The translations under genes were made by a program, and so were the position numbers. Shown in pieces: positions 32,981 through 41,746 of a DNA stretch of 57,005 bases. Position 1 is the stretch's first letter; the number at the start of each line of letters is the position of its first letter. The DNA lies in contig NZ_ML660068.1 in assembly GCF_007004665.1 (NCBI RefSeq), positions 1-57,005 of the forward strand, read 5' to 3'. The notes beneath the pieces were generated by a model. That model saw only the letters and a list, made by a program, of their open reading frames with translations, searched no databases and was not told the origin of the DNA. This stretch comes from Denitrobaculum tricleocarpae (GTDB taxonomy: Bacteria; Pseudomonadota; Alphaproteobacteria; Kiloniellales; Kiloniellaceae).

Positions 32981-33922
32981 ATGAAAAAACTACTCTGTGC
33001 TGTGGCCGCCGCCGCAGCCTTCGTAGGAGCAAATATTTCCACTGCGTCGGCCGAAGGCGAGAAATTCATTCTGGTAAGTCATGCGCCGGATTCCGACTCC
33101 TGGTGGAATACCATTAAAAACGCCATGGCGCTCGCCGGCGAGCAGGTCGGGGCCGAAGTGGAGTACCGCAATCCGCCGACAGGCGACATCGGCGACATGG
33201 CGCGGATCATTTCCCAGGCCGCCGCGTCCAATCCCGACGGCATCATCACCACGCTGGCCGACCCTGACGTCCTGCGCGGCCCGATCGAGGATGCGGTCGC
33301 GAAAGGCATCCCGGTCATCATCATCAATTCCGGCACACCGGAGCAGGCCGCCGAGGTGGGCGCGCTGATGTATATCGGCCAACCCGAATACGACGCGGGC
33401 CTTGCCGCCGGCATGCGCGCCAAGCGTGACGGCGTTGGTTCCTTCCTCTGCGTGAACCATGTCGTCTCCAATCCGGTGGTGGGTGAACGTTGCCGCGGTT
33501 TCGCCGATGGGCTAGGTGTTGATCTCGGCAAGTCGATGATCGATTCCGGCCAGGACCCGGCGGAAATCAAGAACAAGGTGAAGGCCTATCTCTCCGCCAA
33601 CCCTTCGACCGAGGCGGTCCTGACCCTCGGCCCGACATCGGCGGGTCCGACCATCGAGGCGCTGAAGGAAAACGGCATGGCCGGCAGCCTCTACTTCGGC
33701 ACCTTCGATCTGGGCACCGAGATCGTCAAAGGCATCAAGGACGGCACGATCAAATGGGGGATCGACCAGCAGCCTTTCCTTCAGGCCTACATGCCCGTGA
33801 TCATTCTTGCCAACTATCAGCGCTTTGGCGTGCTGCCGGGTAACAACATCAACTCGGGCCCGGGCTTTGTCACCAAGGAAGCCCTGGAGAAGGTTGAAAA
33901 GTATGCGGGCGAGTACCGCTAA
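32981..33922 (+). CDS. Sugar ABC transporter binding protein (FrcB-like)
   Basis: 313 aa periplasmic binding protein of the ribose/xylose type. The start is the ATG at 32981 with GGGAGG nine bases upstream; the frame extends back through the operator but that part is not coding. The signal peptide is residues 1-23 (ends STASA-EGE). The mature start FILVSHAPDSDSWWNTIKN resembles fructose-binding FrcB of rhizobia. In this inositol neighbourhood an inositol transporter like Caulobacter IbpA is equally plausible. A strong hairpin after the gene separates it from the permease. Confidence 0.9.
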   Translation: MKKLLCAVAAAAAFVGANISTASAEGEKFILVSHAPDSDSWWNTIKNAMALAGEQVGAEVEYRNPPTGDIGDMARIISQAAASNPDGIITTLADPDVLRGPIEDAVAKGIPVIIINSGTPEQAAEVGALMYIGQPEYDAGLAAGMRAKRDGVGSFLCVNHVVSNPVVGERCRGFADGLGVDLGKSMIDSGQDPAEIKNKVKAYLSANPSTEAVLTLGPTSAGPTIEALKENGMAGSLYFGTFDLGTEIVKGIKDGTIKWGIDQQPFLQAYMPVIILANYQRFGVLPGNNINSGPGFVTKEALEKVEKYAGEYR

Positions 33923-33950
33923 CCCGGGCTGCGCGCTCTGAAGCGAAAAT

Positions 33951-33985
33951 CCCCGGGCAGCCATTTTTTGCCCGGGGCGCTTTTC
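33951..33985 (+). terminator. Hairpin terminator/attenuator after the binding-protein gene
   Basis: CCCCGGGCA (33951-33959) pairs with TGCCCGGGG (33969-33977), followed by cgcttttcaacttttt. Flanking AAGCG and CGCTT extend the stem. It lies about 30 bases past the stop and about 130 bases before the permease, so it likely limits permease/ATPase expression relative to the abundant binding protein. Confidence 0.75.
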
Positions 33986-34117
33986 AACTTTTTATCCGTC
34001 TGTACTTTCATCAACGCCAAGAGTCTGCCGACCCGTTGCCTGGCCGTCCGGTCAGCGACCAACGGACAGCCGTAAGCAAATCATAAGAAAAATCGGCTTG
34101 TCGGTGGGGAGGAAGAT

Positions 34118-35272
34118 ATGACTGCGACAAAGGCAGAACCAGACCCGTCACCTGCTCCACGATCCGGCGCGCCGGAAAAAGACGAGCGGGTCAAGGAGAT
34201 TTCAGGTTTCCGCAAGGCCATGATCCGCCCCGAGCTGGGTTCGATCTGCGGCACGATCCTGGTTTTTGTTTTCTTTCTTCTGGTCGCCCGGGATTCGGGC
34301 ATGTTTTCCGCCGAGGGCGTGCTGAACTGGGGGGTCGTTTCAGCGCAGTTCGCGATCATCGCCGCCGGCGCCTGCCTTCTCATGATCGCCGGTGAGTTCG
34401 ACCTTTCAGTCGGTTCCATGATCGGCTTTTCCGGGATCGTCATCGCGCTGATGTCCGTGACCTGGGACTTCCCCATGTGGGTCGCCATCATCACCGCCTT
34501 CATCGTCGCTGTCGCGATCGGCTGGCTGAACGGTTACCTGGTCATCCGCACCGGCCTGCCGTCCTTCATCGTGACGCTGGCGTTTCTCTACATCCTGCGC
34601 GGCCTGACCATCTTCGCGGCCATCGCGACCACCAACAAGACCATCATCGGGGGAATCCGCGACAAGGCGGAGGGCGATTGGCTTGCCGCCCTGTTCGGCG
34701 GGAAGATTCTCAACGGCCTCTTCGTCTGGCTGGCCGACTTGGGCCTGATCGGAAAGTTCGTCGCAGGCAGCCGTGCGGGACAGCCGATTGTCGACGGCGT
34801 GCCCATGCTGATTGTCTGGGCGTTGATCCTGATCGTCTTTGCCCATGTCTTGCTGACGCGCACCCAGTTCGGCAACTGGATTTACGCCTCGGGCGGCGAT
34901 GCCCAGGCGGCGCGCTATACCGGTGTGCCGGTCGATCGGGTCAAGATCCTGATGTTCATGTTCACCGCCTTTTGCGCCACGGTTTTCGCGACCTGCCAGG
35001 TGATGGAGTTCGGCTCCGCCGCCGCCGACCGCGGTCTGCTGAAGGAATTCGAGGCGATCATTTCCGTGGTCATCGGCGGCGCGCTGCTGACCGGCGGCTA
35101 CGGCTCGGTGATCGGCGCGGCGCTCGGGGCGCTGATCTTCGGCGTCGTGCAGCAGGGGCTCTTCTTCGCGGGCGTTGAATCTTCGCTCTTCCGGGTCTTC
35201 CTCGGGGGTATCCTGCTGCTCGCGGTGATCCTCAACACCTATATCCGCAGAATCATCACGGGGGAACGCTGA
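34118..35272 (+). CDS. Sugar ABC transporter permease (FrcC/RbsC-like)
   Basis: 384 aa, hydrophobic with about ten membrane segments after a charged cytoplasmic N-terminus of some 40 residues. Family blocks are [16 protein letters not shown] (about 87-102), [17 protein letters not shown] (about 145-162) and [18 protein letters not shown] (about 260). GGGGAGGAAG precedes the ATG. The ATPase gene starts two bases after its stop. Confidence 0.93.
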   Translation: MTATKAEPDPSPAPRSGAPEKDERVKEISGFRKAMIRPELGSICGTILVFVFFLLVARDSGMFSAEGVLNWGVVSAQFAIIAAGACLLMIAGEFDLSVGSMIGFSGIVIALMSVTWDFPMWVAIITAFIVAVAIGWLNGYLVIRTGLPSFIVTLAFLYILRGLTIFAAIATTNKTIIGGIRDKAEGDWLAALFGGKILNGLFVWLADLGLIGKFVAGSRAGQPIVDGVPMLIVWALILIVFAHVLLTRTQFGNWIYASGGDAQAARYTGVPVDRVKILMFMFTAFCATVFATCQVMEFGSAAADRGLLKEFEAIISVVIGGALLTGGYGSVIGAALGALIFGVVQQGLFFAGVESSLFRVFLGGILLLAVILNTYIRRIITGER

Positions 35273-35273
35273 T

Positions 35274-36053
35274 ATGTCCACGCCCTTGATCGAACTCCGC
35301 GATATCGAAAAGCACTTCGGGGCCGTCATTGCCCTGGCCGGCGTTTCCCTCTCGGTTCATCCCGGCGAGTGCCATTGCCTGTTGGGAGATAACGGCGCGG
35401 GCAAATCGACCTTCATCAAAACCATGTCCGGTGTCCATGCGCCCTCCAAGGGTCAGATCCTGATGGGCGGATCCGAGGTCAAGTTCGGCGGCACCCGTAA
35501 CGCGATCGAGGCGGGCATCGCCACGGTCTACCAGGATCTGGCAATGATCCCGCTAATGTCGGTCACGCGGAATTTCTGGATGGGCCGGGAGCCGAAGAAG
35601 CGGGTGGGTCCGCTCAAGTTCATCGACTTCGAGACGGCGAACCGGGTGACAATGGAGGAGATGGCGAAGATGGGCATCCGTCTGCGCGAGCCGAATCAGG
35701 CCGTGGGCACGCTCTCCGGCGGCGAGCGGCAGACCGTCGCCATCGCCCGGGCCGTCCACTTCGGGGCCAAGGTGCTCATCCTCGACGAGCCGACCTCCGC
35801 CCTGGGCGTGCGCCAGACCTCGAACGTCCTGGCGACCATCGACAAGGTCCGCAAGAAGGGCATCGGTGTGGTCTTCATCTCGCACAATGTCCGCCATGCC
35901 ATGGCGGTGGGCGACCGCTTCACGGTTCTGAACCGGGGACAGACCCTGGGCACCGCCAAGCGTGGTGAAATCTCACCCGAAGAGCTTCAGGAAATGATGG
36001 CCGGCGGCGAGGAACTCGCGGAACTGGAGGGTTCGCTCGGCGGTACGGTTTGA
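35274..36053 (+). CDS. Sugar ABC transporter ATP-binding protein (FrcA-like, single domain)
   Basis: 259 aa with one nucleotide-binding domain: Walker [10 protein letters not shown] (about 40), signature [14 protein letters not shown] (about 145), Walker [13 protein letters not shown] (about 165) and switch HN in VVFISHN. Sugar transporters of this class usually have a 500-residue double-domain ATPase. The single-domain form matches FrcA of rhizobia. It completes a binding protein-permease-ATPase operon controlled by the LacI operator upstream. Confidence 0.92.
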   Translation: MSTPLIELRDIEKHFGAVIALAGVSLSVHPGECHCLLGDNGAGKSTFIKTMSGVHAPSKGQILMGGSEVKFGGTRNAIEAGIATVYQDLAMIPLMSVTRNFWMGREPKKRVGPLKFIDFETANRVTMEEMAKMGIRLREPNQAVGTLSGGERQTVAIARAVHFGAKVLILDEPTSALGVRQTSNVLATIDKVRKKGIGVVFISHNVRHAMAVGDRFTVLNRGQTLGTAKRGEISPEELQEMMAGGEELAELEGSLGGTV

Positions 36054-36069
36054 TGTGCTGAGACCCGTT

Positions 36070-36138
36070 CCGGCCCGCTCCCCCTCCCGGCCACCCATAT
36101 GATCATGCCGTGGGTGGCCGGGAGGGGGAGCGGGCCGG
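36070..36138. terminator. Perfect 28-bp inverted repeat between convergent genes
   Basis: Arms 36070-36097 and 36111-36138 are exact reverse complements, very GC-rich, around a 13-base loop containing TATGATCAT. It sits 17 bases past the ABC ATPase stop and 22 bases before the end of the convergent SorC gene. That position suggests a bidirectional terminator. It lacks a T-run on the plus side, which reads GTGCCGCACTC. Confidence 0.75.
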
Positions 36139-36159
36139 TGCCGCACTCAAACAAAAAGA

Positions 36160-37134
36160 CTAATCTAAAAGCGCCCGCGCGGTGTTCTGATCGGTGACAA
36201 GCCCGGTCAGCAGACCCTGGTCCAGGACCGCGCGCAGGGCCGTGACCTTGTTCTCGCCGCCAGAAATCATGATGCGCTGCTTGATCTTGGCGAACTCGCG
36301 GGGCCTCAGACCGATCACCCGGCGATTGACCGGGTGGTCGATCACTTCGGCGTCGCGTCCGATGTAATAGCCCAGGAAGTTTCCGATCGCGCCTGCCGAG
36401 CGGACGGAGGCGAAGTCTTCCTCGTTCACGAAATCGACCCGCCGGATGGTGGCGCTGTTCAGGCCGCCGATGCTGACGACGGCCAGTTCCGACTGCATCG
36501 CGCGCTTGTAGATGTCCTGCAACAGGGGTTGCTGGAAGAGGATATCGCGGCTTTCCGCCGTGTCGCAGACGATGGGGCCGGGCAGGTAGAGGCATTCGGC
36601 GCGCAGCTTCCCCGCCAGTTGGGTCGTGGCTTCGAAGGCGTTAATCGACGAGCGCCGGGTGAGCGAACCCAAGAGGGCGACCACTGAGACATCGCGCATG
36701 GGCGTTTCCGGGACGGCGTCGGCGAATTCCTTCAGGGTGACGCCCCAGCCAAGACCAATGGTCATGCCGTTTTTCAGGCGCCGCAGCACCGGTTCGCAGG
36801 CCGCCGCGCCGACGATGCGGGAGAGCTCGTCCTCGTCGGTTGCGTAAGCCAGGGTGACCTCCGCCAGGTCCAGCCTGTAGCGTTCGGCCAGGGCTTCGCC
36901 GAGCTCCACGTTCTCGGTCAGTTTCGAATTGATCGAGATACTGACCACACCCCGCCGGCGCGCCTCGGCCAGAAGCCGGATCACGCGCGTGCGGTTGACG
37001 CCGACCCGGGCCGCGATCTCCTGCTGCGTCATGCCCAGTACGTAGTAGCACCAGGCAATCCGGACCGCGAGTTGCTCGGGCCAGTCCTGCTGGTCGCTGC
37101 TCTCGCGCACGTCACTGTTACTGATCGAAACCAT
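36160..37134 (-). CDS. SorC/DeoR-type sugar-binding transcriptional regulator
   Basis: 324 aa. The N-terminal helix-turn-helix LGMTQQEIAARVGVNRTRVIRLLAEAR (about residues 33-58) is followed by the SorC sugar-phosphate-binding domain (GLGWGVTLKEF about 125, LPGPIVCD about 185, IGLRPREFAKI and RIMISGGENK near the C-terminus). It is divergent from the ABC/FGGY operon across 409 bp that contains a tandem operator. The family (like EryD, SorC) usually controls polyol or sugar catabolism and is induced by a phosphorylated intermediate. Confidence 0.9.
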   Translation of the reverse strand: MVSISNSDVRESSDQQDWPEQLAVRIAWCYYVLGMTQQEIAARVGVNRTRVIRLLAEARRRGVVSISINSKLTENVELGEALAERYRLDLAEVTLAYATDEDELSRIVGAAACEPVLRRLKNGMTIGLGWGVTLKEFADAVPETPMRDVSVVALLGSLTRRSSINAFEATTQLAGKLRAECLYLPGPIVCDTAESRDILFQQPLLQDIYKRAMQSELAVVSIGGLNSATIRRVDFVNEEDFASVRSAGAIGNFLGYYIGRDAEVIDHPVNRRVIGLRPREFAKIKQRIMISGGENKVTALRAVLDQGLLTGLVTDQNTARALLD

Positions 37135-37543
37135 GTCCCCACCAAACCATCGGCTACCGTGGCGTCTATGCTTTCGCCACGGGAATACCGGCTCTTTTCA
37201 ACTTCTGGCGCGTCCGGCGCACTTCGCCGACTCGAACACCACACCCCCTTTGAGGGCGTAGGGATAACACTTCAACTGCGAGACCTAAAGCGGGGAGACG
37301 GCGGTCCCGGAGGCCTCTTCGGGCACCTGACTGGAAGCCCTCAGATCGTCAATGTAACAAATGTTATTGCGTGTGAACATTTGTTATGTCACGCTTCCTG
37401 TCAACAAAAGGGGCCGGATCCGTGAAAGCGGGCGCTGTGTGAGCAGACGTTGCGCAGGCGGTGATCGGCATAAAAAGAGTCCAGGGAGGTTCATTCGTGC
37501 GTGTTCGGCGTCTGTCATGCTTGTCTGAACCACGGTTGTAACG
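37135..37543. other. Intergenic promoter region, SorC regulator / polyol operon
   Basis: 409 bp without a credible gene. It holds the tandem TAACA-TGTTA operators at 37355-37386 and, presumably, divergent promoters for the regulator and the nine-gene operon. About 160 bp lie between the operators and the first permease start. Confidence 0.7.
37355..37386. promoter_or_regulatory. Tandem SorC-type operator
   Basis: TAACAAATGTT (37355-37365) and AACATTTGTTA (37376-37386) are exact inverted copies around a 10-base spacer. The first unit read one base further (TAACAAATGTTA) is itself a palindrome of TAACA and TGTTA. Two sites about two helical turns apart would suit binding by a SorC tetramer. 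The regulator encoded at 36160-37134 is the obvious candidate. Confidence 0.7.
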
Positions 37544-38434
37544 ATGGCGTCGCTTTCGCTCCGGGCACCGCGCGTTTTCATTTCCGACCGCCCTTTGCCG
37601 TGGCTGCTGCCTCTGATCCTCATCCTGGTCGTCTTTGCGCTCTATCCCTTTTTCTACAACATCTATCTGAGCCTGCATGAGTTCGTGCCGCGGAAACGCG
37701 AGCTGGTTTTTGTCGGTGTCGAGAACTGGGCGAACCTGTTCCAGGACGGCCGCATGTGGGGGTCCCTCTGGGTTACCCTGCTCTACACCGGGATCTGTCT
37801 CGCCGTTCAGCTCGTGCTGGGCATGGTCATTGCCCTGCTGATCGATTCCGATGACCCGGGGTTCGGCATTCTGCGCGGTCTTCTGACCCTGACGCTGGTG
37901 ATCCCGCCGGCGATCACCGGCATGATGTTCCTGCTGATGGAGGACGCCCAGTTCGGGGTGATCACCTATTTCCTTGAATCCCTGGGTTTCCTGACCGAAG
38001 GCTCGATTCTGGGCAGCAGCGATACAGCCCTCATGGGCGTGATGCTGGCCGACATATGGCAATGGACGCCCTTTATGGTGTTGATTTTCGTTGCCGGACT
38101 GCGCGCCCTGCCGCCCGACCCCTTCGAATCGGCGATGATCGACGGCGCTTCGAGCTGGCAGATCTTCCGCCGCCTGACTCTGCCGATGATGAGCAAGGTG
38201 ATCGCCATCGCGGTTCTGATCCGCGGCATCGATCTCTTCCGGACCTTCGACTATGTCTATGTCATGACGTCGGGCGGTCCGGGCACCTCGACCTACACAC
38301 TCAGCCTCTACGCCTGGCAACAGACCTTCAGTTTCATCAAGTGGGGCTACGGCGCCACCATCAGTCTTTTCGCGCTCTTTGTGATCCTGATCGCCGCCAA
38401 CATCTTCGTCAGCCTGACAAAGACGAGGTGGTAG
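37544..38434 (+). CDS. Sugar ABC transporter permease (MalF/UgpA type)
   Basis: 296 aa with six hydrophobic segments, first at about residues 17-40. The ABC permease EAA loop is seen in FESAMIDGASSWQIFRRLTLPMM (around residue 195-215). No clear ribosome site precedes the ATG, so the start is less certain than the rest. It is the first gene of the operon controlled from the SorC intergenic region; the partner permease follows three bases after its stop. Confidence 0.9.
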   Translation: MASLSLRAPRVFISDRPLPWLLPLILILVVFALYPFFYNIYLSLHEFVPRKRELVFVGVENWANLFQDGRMWGSLWVTLLYTGICLAVQLVLGMVIALLIDSDDPGFGILRGLLTLTLVIPPAITGMMFLLMEDAQFGVITYFLESLGFLTEGSILGSSDTALMGVMLADIWQWTPFMVLIFVAGLRALPPDPFESAMIDGASSWQIFRRLTLPMMSKVIAIAVLIRGIDLFRTFDYVYVMTSGGPGTSTYTLSLYAWQQTFSFIKWGYGATISLFALFVILIAANIFVSLTKTRW

Positions 38435-38437
38435 GCG

Positions 38438-39313
38438 ATGCTGCTCAGTCCCACCCAACGCGTATTGCGCGCCTTTGCCGCCTGGGCCGTCGTCGCGCTT
38501 TTTGTTTTCCCGATCTATTACTGGATCACCGTCGCCTTCAAAGTGGAACGCGAGATCTTTTCCCTGCCCCCGAAAGTCTTTCAGTTTACTCCCAGCTGGA
38601 AATCCTTCGAGGAGGTCTTTGGCGTTTCCTTGGGGTTTGAGAACGGCCTGGAAGTGATTCCGGGCGGCGGTAATTTTTACATGACCCCGCGTCTGGTCGA
38701 CAGCATCGTGGTGGCGTTTTTCTCCACCATACTTGCCGTTGCGATCGCGGTGCTCGCGGCCTACGCCCTCTCGCGCATGCGCATCAAGGGTCAGCATCAT
38801 TTCGTCTTCTGGATCCTGTCGACCCGGATGATGCCCCCGGTGGCCGTCGCAATCCCGATGTTCTTTATCTACAAAAACTTCGGCCTGCTCGACACCCACG
38901 TCGGGATCATCCTGATCCACGCGCTGATGAACCTGCCGCTCGCGGTCCTGCTGCTGAAGAGTTTCTTCGACGATATTCCGACCGAGATCGACGAAGCCGC
39001 CCTTATCGACGGCGCCTCGCGTTTTCTGATCTTTCGAAAGATCGTCCTGCCCATGGCCATGGGCGGAATCGCGGCGACGGCGGTGCTTTGCTTCATCTTC
39101 AGCTGGACCGAATTTCTCTTCGTCCTGACCCTCACGCAAACATCCCTGAAAACCGTACCGGTGGTCTCCTCGACCTTCGTGACCTCCACAGGGACGGCCT
39201 GGGGCAACATGGCGGCACTGGGCACGGCGGCCATGCTGCCCGCCTTCGTCTTCATTCTACTGGTTCAAAAGAATCTCGTGCGCGGTCTCACACTGGGATC
39301 ACTGAAACAATGA
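38438..39313 (+). CDS. Sugar ABC transporter permease (MalG/UgpE type)
   Basis: 291 aa with six hydrophobic segments. The EAA loop is IDEAALIDGASRFLIFRKIV around residues 185-205, ending in the typical RGLTLGSLKQ C-terminus. With the preceding permease it makes the membrane channel of a MalFGK-type importer whose binding protein follows and whose ATPase is encoded at 44674. Confidence 0.92.
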   Translation: MLLSPTQRVLRAFAAWAVVALFVFPIYYWITVAFKVEREIFSLPPKVFQFTPSWKSFEEVFGVSLGFENGLEVIPGGGNFYMTPRLVDSIVVAFFSTILAVAIAVLAAYALSRMRIKGQHHFVFWILSTRMMPPVAVAIPMFFIYKNFGLLDTHVGIILIHALMNLPLAVLLLKSFFDDIPTEIDEAALIDGASRFLIFRKIVLPMAMGGIAATAVLCFIFSWTEFLFVLTLTQTSLKTVPVVSSTFVTSTGTAWGNMAALGTAAMLPAFVFILLVQKNLVRGLTLGSLKQ

Positions 39314-39410
39314 CCGGAGCGTTAACCCACCTTGGAACGACCACACCGCGCAGAGAAGTCAAGGTTCTGAGACTTCCGGCACATAAGCCATGACATGGGA
39401 GGAAAACTCT

Positions 39411-40925
39411 ATGAATCCGATAGATAAAAAACTGTATCTTGCATCGATCACCGACCGCTATGTGAAGGGCAAAATGGACCGCCGCAGTTTCCTGCGCGCG
39501 GCTGGCAAACTCGGTCTGGGCGCCGGTGTCCTGGGTCTCAGTTCCATGATGCCGTTCGGCAGCCGGGGCGGTTTTATCTCACCGGCCGCCGCGGCGGAGA
39601 TCGAGCCCGATGCGGAGATGATGGCCTGGCTGAAAGACGTGGCCAAACCCTTTGCCGGTCAGACCGTCCGCCTGGCAACGGAATCCACGCCACCTTCGAA
39701 TGCCATCAACTCGGCGCTGAAGCCCTTCTTCGAGGAGGCGACCGGAATCAATGTCGAGATCGAAGTTCTGCCGCTGGAGCAGGTTCTTCAAAAGCTGACC
39801 CTGGACGTGGCGTCCGGGCTGGGCACCTACGATCTCTATTATATCGACCAAAGCTGGATGGCGAGCTTCTCTGGCGACGTGATCGATCCGCGTGAAAAGT
39901 ACGCGGCGAACAAAGATCTCGCGATGCCCAACTACAACATGGACGACTTCCTGCCGGCTCTGGTCGACGGTATTTCCATGTACGAGGACACTATGGTCGG
40001 TGTGCCGTACGATATTCCGATCTTCATCACCATGTACCGCAAGGACATCTATGATGAGTTGGGACTGAAGGTGCCGACCACCATGGACGAGTACCTGGCC
40101 AACGCGGTCGCGATCCATGAGGCCAAGCAGCCCGAAATCTACGGCACCAACGGGCAGATGAAGTCCGGTCACTACAGCCTGGAATGCGATTGGACCGCAT
40201 GGCTCTGGTCCCACGGTGGCTCGATCTTCGGTCCCGACGGCAAGTTCACCGGCAATGACGAAGCCGGTCTCGAGGCCATGGACTATTGGGTCAAGCTCTT
40301 CGCGAACATGCCCGAAGGTGTGACCACCTGGACCTGGGACGGGCAGGGCCAGTCCATGGCTCAGGGCATCGTCGGGCAGACCCTCAGCTGGGGCGAATTC
40401 TTCCCCTTCTGGGACAACCCGGAAGCCTCGAAGGTCTCGGGCCTGATGGAAGCCGCGGTTCCCCCGGCGCCGAAGGCTCCGCTCAGGACCACGGAGCAAA
40501 CCGGCTTTGGCGAGATCCCCGGCGTCGGCCATCAGGGCGGCTCTTCCCTCGCGGTTTCCAAGTATTCCAAGAACCAGGATGCTGCCTGGCTCTTCGCGCA
40601 GTGGGCGACCTCCTACGATACCCAGGTGTACATCACGACACTGGGCGGCGGCACCGGCCCAACCCGCGAGAGCGTCTACGACGACCAGCGGGTCAAGGCA
40701 AACGCCATCAAAGGCATCGGCGGTACGACCCGTCACCTGGATGCAGTGCGGGAAACCATCGCAAACCACATGGGCTCCGAGCCGGATCTGCCGGAATGGG
40801 CGGAACTTTCCAACGACACCATTCCGGTCGAGTTGGGCCGCTTCTGGGCAGGCGATTACGACTCGCCGAAGGCCGCCATGGACTCGATTGCCGAGAAGGT
40901 GGATGCCATCGTCGATCGCGGCTGA
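39411..40925 (+). CDS. Extracellular solute-binding protein, Tat-type signal
   Basis: 504 aa family-1 binding protein, large as usual for polyol/disaccharide systems. The ATG at 39411 has GGGAGG nine bases upstream. The N-terminal region carries a twin-arginine motif, DRRSFLRAAGKLGLGAG (about residues 25-42), so it is probably exported folded by the Tat system. VRLATESTPPSNA starts the mature domain. It lies third in the operon, after its permeases. Its size and pairing with FGGY kinase and polyol-phosphate-type dehydrogenases suggest a polyol or sugar ligand. Confidence 0.9.
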   Translation: MNPIDKKLYLASITDRYVKGKMDRRSFLRAAGKLGLGAGVLGLSSMMPFGSRGGFISPAAAAEIEPDAEMMAWLKDVAKPFAGQTVRLATESTPPSNAINSALKPFFEEATGINVEIEVLPLEQVLQKLTLDVASGLGTYDLYYIDQSWMASFSGDVIDPREKYAANKDLAMPNYNMDDFLPALVDGISMYEDTMVGVPYDIPIFITMYRKDIYDELGLKVPTTMDEYLANAVAIHEAKQPEIYGTNGQMKSGHYSLECDWTAWLWSHGGSIFGPDGKFTGNDEAGLEAMDYWVKLFANMPEGVTTWTWDGQGQSMAQGIVGQTLSWGEFFPFWDNPEASKVSGLMEAAVPPAPKAPLRTTEQTGFGEIPGVGHQGGSSLAVSKYSKNQDAAWLFAQWATSYDTQVYITTLGGGTGPTRESVYDDQRVKANAIKGIGGTTRHLDAVRETIANHMGSEPDLPEWAELSNDTIPVELGRFWAGDYDSPKAAMDSIAEKVDAIVDRG

Positions 40926-41019
40926 GGCAGGGCAATCTGACGGTTGGGGCGGTGCAGGTAGTGCCGCCTTTCGACCCTCCAGTGCGCCGTAAAGAGTCGA
41001 AGATAAAGGAGATTTCTGG

Positions 41020-41742
41020 ATGGAAAAGCCGCTCGTCGTCATCACCGGGGCCAGCTCCGGCATAGGCGAAGCCACGGCTAAGGCCTTTGCGAAAGCCGGT
41101 CATCCGCTGTTACTGCTTGCTCGCCGGTTGGAACGGATGGAAGCCCTGGGTTTGGACAATTGCCTCTGCCGCAAAGCTGACGTGCGCGACCGCGACGCCA
41201 TCACAGCGGCGGTGAAAGAGGCCGAAGCTCTCTACGGCCCGGCGGACTGTCTCTTTAACAATGCCGGCATCGCCCGTCTGGCGGATATCGGCGAGCAGAA
41301 CCCGCTCGAGTGGGACGAGACCATCGATATCAACACCAAGGGCGTCATGAATGCCCTGCACGCCGTGATGAACGGCATGAAGGAACGCGGTCACGGCACC
41401 ATCGTCAACATGAGTTCCATCGCCGGACGCAAGGTCTATCCGGATCACACGGTTTACTGCGGCACGAAGTTCTTCGTGCATGCGATTTCCGAGAGTATCC
41501 GCGGGTATCTGGCGCCCCACAACGTGCGTGTGGTGGTGATCTCGCCCGGCATTATCGAGACCGAGGTGCTGGACCACGTCACCGACGAAACCACCCTGAA
41601 GAACTACAAGGACAACAAGGTCCGTATCGGCGGCGGCATCTCCGCCGATCACGTGGCCGATATGATTCTCTTCGCCTACCAGATGCCCCAGAACGTCCTG
41701 ATCCAGGAAATGGTCGTGACGCCGACACGTCAGGAATTCTAA
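41020..41742 (+). CDS. Short-chain dehydrogenase
   Basis: 240 aa classical SDR: TGASSGIGEA (about 10-19), NNAGIA (about 85), catalytic Ser in NMSSIAG and YCGTKFF (about 147-153). AAGGAG precedes the ATG. It lies between the ABC binding protein and the FGGY kinase in one operon. It may oxidise the imported polyol to a ketose before phosphorylation, although later phosphate dehydrogenases in the operon argue that the kinase could act first. Confidence 0.87.
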   Translation: MEKPLVVITGASSGIGEATAKAFAKAGHPLLLLARRLERMEALGLDNCLCRKADVRDRDAITAAVKEAEALYGPADCLFNNAGIARLADIGEQNPLEWDETIDINTKGVMNALHAVMNGMKERGHGTIVNMSSIAGRKVYPDHTVYCGTKFFVHAISESIRGYLAPHNVRVVVISPGIIETEVLDHVTDETTLKNYKDNKVRIGGGISADHVADMILFAYQMPQNVLIQEMVVTPTRQEF

Positions 41743-41746
41743 CCGG

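Noticed and set aside
37364-39139. Long open frame (591 codons) on the minus strand
   Set aside because: It is antisense to the two ABC permeases and the product is charged low-complexity sequence typical of GC-rich shadow frames.
39579-41075. Open frame of 498 codons antisense to the ABC binding protein
   Set aside because: No domain pattern; the plus-strand binding protein is unambiguous.
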